Shown: piece by piece, positions 1 to 7,202 of the stretch | How the letters are laid out: each line of letters opens with the position of its first letter | How positions within the stretch are numbered: the first letter of the stretch is position 1 | From: JBQTJJ01 sp052387235 | GTDB lineage: Bacteria > Actinomycetota > Acidimicrobiia > Acidimicrobiales > GCA-2861595 | Assembly: GCA_052387235.1 (NCBI GenBank) | Contig: JBQTJJ010000043.1 | Span: 1-7,202 of the forward strand | DNA length: 7,202 bases | Direction of reading: 5' to 3' | Notes under the pieces: generated by a model | The model's database searches: none | The model's input: only the letters and a program-made list of their open reading frames with translations | Told to the model about the DNA's origin: nothing | Program-made: the position numbers and the translations under genes

Positions 1-293
1 TCGATGAGGCGGCAGGTGAGGATGGCCTGGTCGGTGGCCCGGCCCTCCCGGCGGAAGAACGAGCCGGGGATCTTGCCGGCCGCGTACATCCGCTCCTCCA
101 CGTCGACGGTGAGGGGGAAGAAGTCGATCCCCTCCCGCACCGACTTGGCCGCGGTGGCGGCCACCAGGACCACCGTGTCGCCGATGCGGACGACGACGGC
201 GCCGCTGGCCTGGCCGGCCAGCTTGCCGGTCTCGAAGGAAATGGTCTTGTCGGTCCCGGTGACGGGACCGGAGACGGAAATGGCGTCTGCCAC
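1..293 (-). CDS. pnp: Polyribonucleotide nucleotidyltransferase (PNPase), N-terminal part
   Basis: PNPase degrades RNA 3' to 5' by phosphorolysis, releasing nucleoside diphosphates, and can add tails in reverse; it works as a cytoplasmic trimer. Only the first 97 codons are here and the gene runs off the left edge. The protein begins MADAISVSGPVTGTDKTISF and contains ETGKLAGQASGAVVVRIGD, then DFFPLTVDVEERMYAAGKIP and GSFFRREGR, the typical start of the first RNase PH domain. The start is GTG at 293-291, preceded on the minus strand by AGAGGAG about 5 nt away, a good ribosome binding site. It lies downstream of rpsO in the same direction with a structured 154-nt spacer, the widespread rpsO-pnp arrangement. 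Coding of this stretch is clear; the rest of the protein (second RNase PH, KH and S1 domains in the family) is outside the window. Confidence 0.97.
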   Translation of the reverse strand, partial: MADAISVSGPVTGTDKTISFETGKLAGQASGAVVVRIGDTVVLVAATAAKSVREGIDFFPLTVDVEERMYAAGKIPGSFFRREGRATDQAILTCRLI

Positions 294-447
294 TTGCGCT
301 CCTCTCGTGAGAGGGCGGCGGCCGGGCCAGTTCCCAGTGGTCACGCTCCCGCTCCCTGCGGGCCCGTCGCCACTGGCAGCTGACTCCTCCACCGCCCGTG
401 GTATGCGAAACGAGCGGCCCTGCGGGCCGCTCGGGGTGGAACTGGCG
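294..447 (-). promoter_or_regulatory. rpsO-pnp intergenic region with leader hairpins
   Basis: This 154-nt spacer has no gene. It contains the rpsO-proximal hairpin (412-432, listed separately) and a second, nested structure. The outer arms CCAGTGG (334-340) and CCACTGG (370-376) are perfectly complementary over 7 bp, and within them CCCGC (348-352) and GCGGG (358-362) form a 5-bp stem with a 5-nt loop. The pnp ribosome binding site follows at about 299-306. In several bacteria the pnp leader carries a hairpin that RNase III cuts and through which PNPase controls its own expression. The position here suggests the same, but that is inference. I could not recognise a convincing promoter. Confidence 0.45.
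412..432 (-). terminator. Hairpin just downstream of rpsO, possible terminator or processing stem
   Basis: GAGCGGCCC (412-420) and GGGCCGCTC (424-432) form a perfect 9-bp, very GC-rich stem around a 3-nt loop. On the minus strand it begins 15 nt after the rpsO stop and is followed by GTTTCG, a weak T-run. It could be an intrinsic terminator with a poor U-tract that lets some transcription through to pnp, or a stabilising 3' end for rpsO mRNA. The stem is certain from the sequence; the role is inferred. Confidence 0.55.
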
Positions 448-705
448 TTACCGGCGCAGACCCAGGCGCCCGATGATCTGCCTGTAGCGCTCGACGTCGT
501 TCGATCGGACGTAGTCGAGCAGGCGGCGACGCTGGCCGATGATCTTCATGAGGCCCCGACGGGTGTGATGGTCGCCCTTGTGCGCCTTCAAGTGGGCGGT
601 GAGGTGGTCGATGCGCTGGCTGAGCAGCGCGATCTGGACCTCGGGCGATCCCGTGTCGGACTCGTGAAGTCGGTGTTCGGCGATGGTGGCCGCCTTGTCA
701 GGCAT
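448..705 (-). CDS. rpsO: 30S ribosomal protein S15
   Basis: S15 is a primary binder of the central domain of 16S rRNA and helps form the 30S platform; it also contributes to an inter-subunit bridge. The 85-residue product carries the family signature HRLHESDTGSPEVQ (11-24), the stretch HLKAHKGDHHTRRGL (38-52) and the C-terminal RRRLLDYV...DVERY...IIGRLGLRR. The family is usually about 89 residues, and the difference is a slightly shorter N-terminus. The rRNA-contact residues of the TGS and HH regions are kept, with Thr48 where Ser is usual. I chose ATG at 705-703; GAGG lies 11 nt upstream, a little far. An in-frame GTG at 765 would add a 20-residue extension unlike the family. The stop is TAA at 450-448. 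Upstream is the divergent spacer to arfB; downstream is pnp. Confidence 0.97.
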   Translation of the reverse strand: MPDKAATIAEHRLHESDTGSPEVQIALLSQRIDHLTAHLKAHKGDHHTRRGLMKIIGQRRRLLDYVRSNDVERYRQIIGRLGLRR

Positions 706-789
706 GAACGCGGGAACCTCGGATCGTACGTAGGCGCGTTCCGGCGGTCGCCGGAGCGCGGCCACATGCTAGCAGGGAGCCCCGGTAGC
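706..789. promoter_or_regulatory. Divergent spacer between rpsO and arfB with a hairpin
   Basis: This gap separates two genes that read away from each other, so it should hold the promoter or 5' leader of each. It contains a stem at 735-745 paired with 750-760 around the loop GGTC (746-749): 10 Watson-Crick pairs plus one G-U if read from the plus strand. From the minus strand the same position is an A-C mismatch, splitting the stem into 4 and 6 bp. Weak -10-like hexamers on the minus strand are TACGAT (about 722-727) and TAGCAT (765-770), neither with a convincing -35. S15 is known to repress its own mRNA through leader structures in several phyla, so an S15 control element is possible but unproven. 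Confidence 0.4.
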
Positions 790-1206
790 GTGGCCGGCGT
801 GGGCGACGAGCTGCGGGTCAGCGGCTCCCTGCACATCCCCCTCTCCGAGCTGGAGTGGCGCTTCACCGGCAGCGGGGGTCCGGGCGGCCAGCACGCCAAC
901 ACCGCCAATACCCGCGTCGAGCTCCGCTTCGACGTCGCCGGCTCCCGAAGCCTCGGCCCCCGCCAGCGGGCCCGGCTGCTGGACAGGCTCGGGCCCAGCG
1001 TGCGGGTGGTGGCCTCGGACGAGCGCTCCCAGGCCCGCAACCGCCAGCTGGCCCTGGAGCGGCTCCGGGACCGCCTGGCCGCGGCCCTGCGGGTGGAGCG
1101 CCCCCGCCGGCCCACCACGCCCACGGCCGGCTCCCGCGAGCGCCGGCTCGAGTCCAAGCGCCGCCAGAGCCAGCGCAAGCGCCTCCGCTCGCCCCCCGAG
1201 GAGTAG
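790..1206 (+). CDS. arfB: Peptidyl-tRNA hydrolase ArfB-type ribosome rescue factor
   Basis: ArfB releases the nascent chain from ribosomes stalled on mRNA without a stop codon. Its basic C-terminal tail enters the empty mRNA channel and its GGQ loop triggers hydrolysis of peptidyl-tRNA. The product has a release-factor catalytic domain with SGGPGGQHANTANTRVEL (GGQ at residues 32-34 from this start), then a basic tail with RRPTTPTAGSRERRLESKRR, close to the conserved RPTRPT...KERRL...K tail of the ArfB/YaeJ family. That tail separates it from full-length release factors. The length is 138 residues against about 140 for E. coli ArfB. The start is uncertain: GTG 790 has GGGAG 10 nt upstream, GTG 799 best matches the family's start but has no ribosome binding site, and ATG 766 has GGAG 9 nt upstream but that site lies in the 735-760 hairpin. 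It is the only plus-strand gene, convergent with ribF and divergent from rpsO, and sits inside an otherwise co-directional cluster. Confidence 0.92.
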   Translation: MAGVGDELRVSGSLHIPLSELEWRFTGSGGPGGQHANTANTRVELRFDVAGSRSLGPRQRARLLDRLGPSVRVVASDERSQARNRQLALERLRDRLAAALRVERPRRPTTPTAGSRERRLESKRRQSQRKRLRSPPEE

Positions 1207-1212
1207 CCGGCC

Positions 1213-1269
1213 GGCGTCCAAAGTGCACAAGTGGGTCAACAGGTGGCCCACTACTGCACTTTGGACGTC
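1213..1269. terminator. Long near-perfect hairpin at the arfB/ribF convergent junction
   Basis: Reading outward to inward, G1213 pairs with C1269 and G1214 with T1268 (wobble). CGTCCAAAGTGCA (1215-1227) then pairs perfectly with TGCACTTTGGACG (1255-1267). A 2x2 mismatch follows (C-C, A-A), then AGTGGG (1230-1235) pairs with CCCACT (1247-1252), and 3 more pairs including one wobble close a 5-nt loop (1239-1243). It starts 6 nt after the arfB stop and covers part of the ribF stop codon (1270-1268). It is noticeably richer in A and T than its surroundings. A two-way terminator between convergent genes is the simplest role, although no T-tract follows on either side. The wobbles favour folding of the plus-strand RNA. 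A dispersed palindromic repeat is an alternative. Confidence 0.6.
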
Positions 1270-2212
1270 AGGAGGCGGCGAGGACGGCGCGGATGGCGGC
1301 CACGTCGTCGGCCATCCGGGCCAGCAGCTCGTCCACCGAGTCGAAGCGCTCCTCACCCCGCAGGCGGGCCACGAAGCCCACCCGGGCCGCCTCCCCGTAC
1401 AGGTCGCCCTCGAAGTCGAGGAGGTGGGCCTCGAGCACGGAGGCGGCGGCGTCGGGGTGGAACGTGGGCCGCCGGCCGAGCGAGACGGCGGCCTGGTGGC
1501 GGGCGCCGGCGCCCCGCTGGTACCAGCCGGCGTAGATCCCGTCGGCCGGCAGCAGGATGTCGGCCGGGACCACCACGTTGGCGGTGGGGTAGCCCAGCTC
1601 ACGGCCCCGCCGGTCGCCCTGCTCCACCGTCCCCCGCACCTCGTGGGGGCGGCCCAGGAGGGTGGCGGCCGACGCCACGTCGCCGGCGGCCAGCAGGGCG
1701 CGGATGCGGGTCGACGACACCGCCTCCCCGCCCGGGCCGTCCGCCACCAGGCTGATGCCGAGCACGTCGAAGCCGAGGTCGGCGCCCATCTGCTGCAGGA
1801 GGGGGACGTTGCCCCGGCGCCGGTGCCCGAAGTGGAAGTCGTGGCCCACGACCACGGCCCGGGCGCCGAGGCAGTCGACCAGCAGCTCGTGCACGAAGTC
1901 CTCGGCCGACTCCCGGGACCGCTCCTCGTCGAAGTGCACCACGCGGGCGTAGTCCATCCCGGTGGACGCCAGCAGCTCCAGCTTCTGGTCCAGGTCGGTG
2001 AGGAGCAGGGGCGCGGATCCGGGCCGCACCACCGTGGCCGGGTGGCGGTCGAAGGTGACCACGGCCGCGGCGGCGGCGAGGTCGTCGGCCATGCGCCGGA
2101 CCCGGGCCAGCAGGGCCCGGTGGCCGAGGTGGACGCCGTCGTAGGCGCCGATGGTGACCACCGTGCCCCCGGCCGGCGGCGGGCAGGGAGCCGAGCCGGC
2201 GATGACCTCCAC
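1268..2212 (-). CDS. ribF: Bifunctional riboflavin kinase / FMN adenylyltransferase (FAD synthetase)
   Basis: RibF phosphorylates riboflavin to FMN and then adenylylates FMN to FAD in the cytoplasm. The 314-residue product has the N-terminal nucleotidyltransferase domain with TIGAYDGVHLGH (20-31; His28 and His31 of the HxGH motif), VVTFDRHP (51-58), GHDFHFGHRRRGN (123-135) and SSTRIR (166-171). The C-terminal kinase domain shows GYPTAN (207-212), LGRRPTF (245-251) and EAHLLDF (261-267), where Glu261 is the expected catalytic base. The length is normal. The first motif has Tyr24 where Phe is common, a conservative change. The start is GTG at 2212-2210, giving MEVIAGS; there is no clear Shine-Dalgarno just upstream, only GGAG inside the first codons, so translation may depend on coupling or a weak site. 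The gene lies 46 nt after truB. Its stop TGA (1270-1268) is partly covered by the junction hairpin. Confidence 0.97.
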   Translation of the reverse strand: MEVIAGSAPCPPPAGGTVVTIGAYDGVHLGHRALLARVRRMADDLAAAAAVVTFDRHPATVVRPGSAPLLLTDLDQKLELLASTGMDYARVVHFDEERSRESAEDFVHELLVDCLGARAVVVGHDFHFGHRRRGNVPLLQQMGADLGFDVLGISLVADGPGGEAVSSTRIRALLAAGDVASAATLLGRPHEVRGTVEQGDRRGRELGYPTANVVVPADILLPADGIYAGWYQRGAGARHQAAVSLGRRPTFHPDAAASVLEAHLLDFEGDLYGEAARVGFVARLRGEERFDSVDELLARMADDVAAIRAVLAAS

Positions 2213-2258
2213 AGCCGGAGGCTAGCGACGACCCGCCCCGAACCGGTCCAGGGCGGCG

Positions 2259-3155
2259 TCAGCCCGCCATCACCACGGCCGGCTTCACCCGGCCCGCCTC
2301 GTAGCGCTCGTAGACGGCCAGCAGGCCGCCGGCGGCCCCGAGCACGGCCCAGGGGCCGTCGCCGGCAAGGTCGCCGAGCTCGGCGTCGGAGAGGACCTTG
2401 CCGGTGGCCACGGCCGCGGCCACCTCGGGGCCCACCGTCACGGCCGGCAGGTGGTCGACGGCGGCGGCCGGCGCCAGCACGGCGGCGGGGCCGAGGTCCT
2501 CGAGCGGCGTGGCCCGGGCCAGGGTGAAGTGGCCCACGGCCGTGCGCCGCAGGTTCCGCAGGTGGGCGCCGCCACCGAGGGCGGCACCGAGGTCGGCGGC
2601 CAGGGAGCGCACGTAGGTCCCCGACGAGCAGTCCACCTCGATGCGCAGGACGCCGGGGTCGGCGGTGGCCTCCACGCCGAAGCGGCGCACCGTCACCCGC
2701 CGGGGCGCCCGCTCCACCTCGACGCCGGACCGGGCCAGGGCGTGCAGGCGCTGCCCGCCCACCTTCACCGCCGACACCATGGGCGGCACCTGGTCGATCT
2801 CCCCCACCAGGCCGGCGGTGGCGGCCCGGGCGTCGGCCAGGGTCACGCCCGACATGTCCCACCGCCCCGTCTCGTCGCCGGCGGCGTCGAGGGTGGACGT
2901 GGCCACCCCCAGCACCACCTCGCCCACGTACGACTTGGGCAGGTCGGTGACGAAGCGCAGCAGCCTGGTGGCCCGGCCCAGGCCCACCACGAGGACGCCG
3001 GTGGCGTCGGGGTCGAGGGTGCCGGCGTGGCCGACCCGGCGCTGGCCGAACAACCTGCGGCAGCGCGCCACCGCGTCGTGCGACGTCCACCCCGCCGGCT
3101 TGTCCACCACGACCACGCCGTCGATGCCGCTCTTCCCGGCCCTCATGGCGCTCAT
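2259..3155 (-). CDS. truB: tRNA pseudouridine(55) synthase
   Basis: TruB converts uridine 55 in the T-loop of elongator tRNAs to pseudouridine and also helps tRNA fold. The 298-residue product begins MSAMRAGKSGIDGVVVVDKP. It carries DKPAGWTSHDAV (18-29), GHAGTLDPDATG (42-53) with catalytic Asp48, KSY (74-76) with the active-site Tyr76, VPPMVSAVKVGGQRLH (123-137), CSSGTYVR (175-182) with conserved Arg182, and a PUA-like C-terminal end with RVKPAVVMAG. Asp48 and Tyr76 fall at the same numbers as in E. coli TruB. Val127 replaces the Tyr of the proteobacterial YSALK motif, a form I associate with actinobacteria. The start ATG at 3155-3153 follows the nrnA stop by 10 nt with no clear ribosome binding site, so coupling to nrnA translation is likely; ATG at 3146 is an alternative. 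Confidence 0.97.
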   Translation of the reverse strand: MSAMRAGKSGIDGVVVVDKPAGWTSHDAVARCRRLFGQRRVGHAGTLDPDATGVLVVGLGRATRLLRFVTDLPKSYVGEVVLGVATSTLDAAGDETGRWDMSGVTLADARAATAGLVGEIDQVPPMVSAVKVGGQRLHALARSGVEVERAPRRVTVRRFGVEATADPGVLRIEVDCSSGTYVRSLAADLGAALGGGAHLRNLRRTAVGHFTLARATPLEDLGPAAVLAPAAAVDHLPAVTVGPEVAAAVATGKVLSDAELGDLAGDGPWAVLGAAGGLLAVYERYEAGRVKPAVVMAG

Positions 3156-3165
3156 GGCGCGGGGC

Positions 3166-4152
3166 TCAAGCGGCGGGGGCCGGCGGGGGGTCCTCGGCCA
3201 GCGCCGACCGGATGGCGGCGAGGACCTCCTCGATCGTGCCCGGCGCCACGAACCCGGCCGCGTAGCGGTGCCCGCCGCCGCCGAAGCGGCCGGCCAGGGA
3301 GGCCACGTCGGCCGTGCTGGCGGCGCGCAGCGACACGCGGATGCCGTCGGGGGTCTCCTTGAGCACGCACGAGACCTCGGCCTCGGCCGCCCGGCGGACC
3401 AGGTCGATGAGGCCCTCGGTCTCCTCCAGGCGCACGCCGTGGGCCCGCAGGTCGTCCTGGGTCACCCATGACGCCACGAAGTGCAGGTGCTCGTCGAGCT
3501 GGGCCCGGGCGATGCACTCCCCCACCAGCTGCAGGTACTCGAAGCGGTGCTCCTCGAACAGCTGCCTGCTCATGCTGGCGATGGGGAGGTCGAACGTCGA
3601 CAGCTCCTCGGCCAGGGCGAACACCTCGGTCGTGGTGTTGGAGTACTGGAAGCGGCCGGTGTCCGTGACGAGCCCGGTGTAGAGGCAGATGGCGGCGTCC
3701 CGGGTGAGGGCCCAGTCCAGGCGGGCCGCGAGCTTGCGGACCAGAACGGCGGTGGCGGCCGCGTCAGGGTCGATCAGGTTGACGGTGCCGTAGCTGTCGT
3801 TGGTGGCGTGATGGTCGACCACGATCAGCTCGTCGGCGGCCCGGGCCGTGTCGGCCAGCTGGCCCAGGCGGTCGATGGAGCCGCAGTCGAAGGTCATCAT
3901 GACCCCGGGGTGATCGGGGAAGTCGGCGGGTTTGACGGCTTGGTCGAGACCGGGGAGGAACCGGTAGTGGTGCCCGACCTCGAACGGCTCCGACCACGAG
4001 GCCACCGCCGGCTTGCCGTTGACGTTGGCCAGCTCCAGGAGGGCGAGCAGGGAGCCGAGGGCGTCGCCGTCCGGGCTCATGTGGCAGGCGAGGGCCAGCT
4101 CAGACGCGCCGGTGATCAGCTCCACCGCCCGGTCGAACTCAGATGCCAGCAT
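3166..4152 (-). CDS. nrnA: DHH/DHHA1 phosphoesterase, NrnA-like oligoribonuclease / pAp phosphatase
   Basis: NrnA-type enzymes degrade the shortest RNA oligonucleotides to mononucleotides and in many species also dephosphorylate pAp; they use Mn2+ and are cytoplasmic. The 328-residue product has HMSPDGDALGS (24-34; His24, Asp28 and Asp30 as metal ligands), FDCGS (88-92), the family triad VVDHHA (111-116; Asp113, His114, His115) and GLVTDTGRFQY (160-170; Asp164). The DHHA1 part ends in GRFGGGGHRYAAGF (288-301), the substrate-binding glycine loop. The start is ATG 4152-4150 with GGAGG 6 nt upstream, the best ribosome binding site in the window, so the upstream extension to 4206 is discarded. 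It overlaps the end of rbfA by 14 nt. The position between rbfA and truB is typical for the family. Whether RNA, pAp or cyclic-dinucleotide products are the main substrate cannot be read from sequence. Confidence 0.94.
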   Translation of the reverse strand: MLASEFDRAVELITGASELALACHMSPDGDALGSLLALLELANVNGKPAVASWSEPFEVGHHYRFLPGLDQAVKPADFPDHPGVMMTFDCGSIDRLGQLADTARAADELIVVDHHATNDSYGTVNLIDPDAAATAVLVRKLAARLDWALTRDAAICLYTGLVTDTGRFQYSNTTTEVFALAEELSTFDLPIASMSRQLFEEHRFEYLQLVGECIARAQLDEHLHFVASWVTQDDLRAHGVRLEETEGLIDLVRRAAEAEVSCVLKETPDGIRVSLRAASTADVASLAGRFGGGGHRYAAGFVAPGTIEEVLAAIRSALAEDPPPAPAA

Positions 4153-4510
4153 CGTCTGCCTCCGCCTGTCGCAGGTCCCGGAGAATGTCCTCCACCCGCT
4201 TCCCACTCTCTACCGCAGGGTCGGTGGCGAAGGAAAGTTGGGGCGTCCGCTTCAACCGGGCCTGGCGGTTGATGGCGGACTGGATTCGGACGCGGTGCTC
4301 CTCCAGAGCCTCTTCGGCAGCCGGCGGCAGCGAGCTGAGCAGGACCTTGGCCCGGCGCAGGTCGGGGTCGACGCTGACGCCCGTGACGGTGATCAGCCCG
4401 AGCCGGTCGTCGCCGTCGGAGACACGCTCCAGCTCCTCGGCCACCACCTCGCGGACGAGCTCGTTGACCCGGGCCATGCGGGGGTAGCGCCGGCCGCCGC
4501 CGTCAGGCAT
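4139..4510 (-). CDS. rbfA: 30S ribosome-binding factor RbfA
   Basis: RbfA binds the immature 30S subunit near helix 1 and the decoding region of 16S rRNA, helping late maturation and cold adaptation. The 123-residue product begins MPDGGGRRYPRMARVNELVREVV. It continues with the KH-like core LGLITVTGVSVDPDLRRAKV (43-62) and SAINRQARLKR, LSFATDPAVESGKRVEDIL near the end, in the order and at the size normal for the family. ATG 4510-4508 overlaps the DUF503 stop by 8 nt (ATGCCTGA) and has no clear Shine-Dalgarno, suggesting translational coupling. ATG 4477 (MARVNELV) is a possible alternative but would drop the RRYPR segment common in actinobacterial relatives. The last 14 nt overlap nrnA. Confidence 0.95.
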   Translation of the reverse strand: MPDGGGRRYPRMARVNELVREVVAEELERVSDGDDRLGLITVTGVSVDPDLRRAKVLLSSLPPAAEEALEEHRVRIQSAINRQARLKRTPQLSFATDPAVESGKRVEDILRDLRQAEADDAGI

Positions 4511-4795
4511 CGTCGCCGTCCGGGTCGGCGTAGCCGAGGGAGGCGGCCAGTACCTCGGCCTCGGGGAACGACCACACGAAGCGCTCCACACGGGTGAGCA
4601 CCTCGCCCACGTGGCCCGCGTCGGGACCGACGGCGGCGAATCCGAGGACGGCCCGCTGCCACTTGTCCTGGGCTCCGACCTCTGCGGCCGAGACCTGGAA
4701 CCGGCGCCGGGCCCCCTCGAGGATCGGCTTCACCACGGCCCGCTTCTCCTTCAACGAGTGGCTGGCGGGGATGTGCAGCTCCACCTTGAGGTGCG

Positions 4796-4805
<10 letters not shown>
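4503..4805 (-). CDS. DUF503 (YlxP-like) small protein, start codon uncertain
   Basis: This is a conserved small protein of the DUF503 family, found between infB and rbfA in many Gram-positive bacteria; B. subtilis YlxP has been linked to ribosome assembly, but a molecular role is not established here. The frame reads YVAHLKVELHIPASHSLKEK followed by RAVVKPILEGARRRFQVSAAEV and a DKWQRAVLGFAAVG segment, all family hallmarks, and ends YADPDGDDA. Family members normally start just before this first beta strand (M-x-V-x-x-L-x-V-E-L). At that point there is only ACG (4805-4803), which would give MYVAHLKVEL and 100 residues and would overlap infB by 10 nt; GAGGAG lies 11 nt upstream. The nearest ordinary start, GTG 4784-4782, gives 93 residues, removes most of that strand and has no ribosome binding site. 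The next upstream GTG would add 28 unlikely residues. I favour ACG modestly. Confidence 0.85.

Positions 4806-7202
<2,397 letters not shown>

Noticed and set aside
706..765. N-terminal extension of rpsO to GTG 765
   Set aside because: The added 20 residues do not match S15, which normally starts only some 15-20 residues before the TGSPEVQ motif.
722..770. Minus-strand -10-like hexamers TACGAT and TAGCAT as rpsO promoters
   Set aside because: Neither has a recognisable -35 at the right distance, and TACGAT would leave a leader of only about ten bases; too weak to annotate as a promoter.
4..789. Plus-strand open frame extending arfB upstream through antisense of rpsO and pnp
   Set aside because: The upstream part is antisense to two certain genes and shows no family resemblance; long open antisense frames are expected at this GC content. 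The ArfB homology begins near 800.
1223..2527. 434-codon plus-strand open frame antisense to ribF and truB
   Set aside because: The sense strand carries complete RibF and TruB motifs; the antisense product is compositionally biased with no recognisable domain.
769..3090. 773-codon minus-strand open frame across arfB, ribF and truB
   Set aside because: It is out of frame with ribF and truB and antisense to arfB, and its translation is low-complexity Arg/Pro/Gly sequence, a GC artefact.

Overview
This window is a core translation and RNA-metabolism cluster from a very GC-rich bacterium, most likely an actinobacterium. The gene order, the YPRMARVNELVREV-type RbfA, the VSAVK variant of the TruB motif and the Gly/Pro/Arg-rich IF-2 N-terminus all fit. 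Something near Acidimicrobiia is my guess, but the class is inferred from sequence flavour, not from a search. I see no mobile elements, CRISPR arrays, tRNA or rRNA genes, and no gene-free stretch longer than about 160 bases.

Layout, read along the minus strand from the right edge: infB (N-terminus cut by the window edge), a DUF503/YlxP-type small gene, rbfA, a DHH-family NrnA-like phosphoesterase, truB and ribF. The first four genes overlap or abut, truB follows 10 nt after nrnA, and ribF 46 nt after truB. This looks like one operon. After ribF comes a single plus-strand gene, arfB, convergent with ribF and divergent from rpsO. Then rpsO and the first 97 codons of pnp resume on the minus strand. 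The usual bacterial order infB-rbfA-nrnA-truB-ribF-rpsO-pnp is thus intact except for an opposite-strand arfB between ribF and rpsO.

Functionally, IF-2 starts translation, RbfA matures the 30S subunit, TruB modifies tRNA uridine 55, S15 nucleates the 30S platform, PNPase and NrnA degrade RNA down to nucleotides, RibF makes FMN and FAD, and ArfB frees stalled ribosomes.

The less ordinary signals lie between and at the edges of genes. There is a near-perfect 57-nt hairpin in the arfB/ribF convergent junction, a hairpin in the rpsO/arfB divergent spacer, and two hairpins between rpsO and pnp. The DUF503 gene has no ATG/GTG/TTG where its conserved N-terminus should begin (ACG is there instead). 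The IF-2 N-terminal extension carries two different internal repeat families. I do not see a previously undescribed multi-gene system here.
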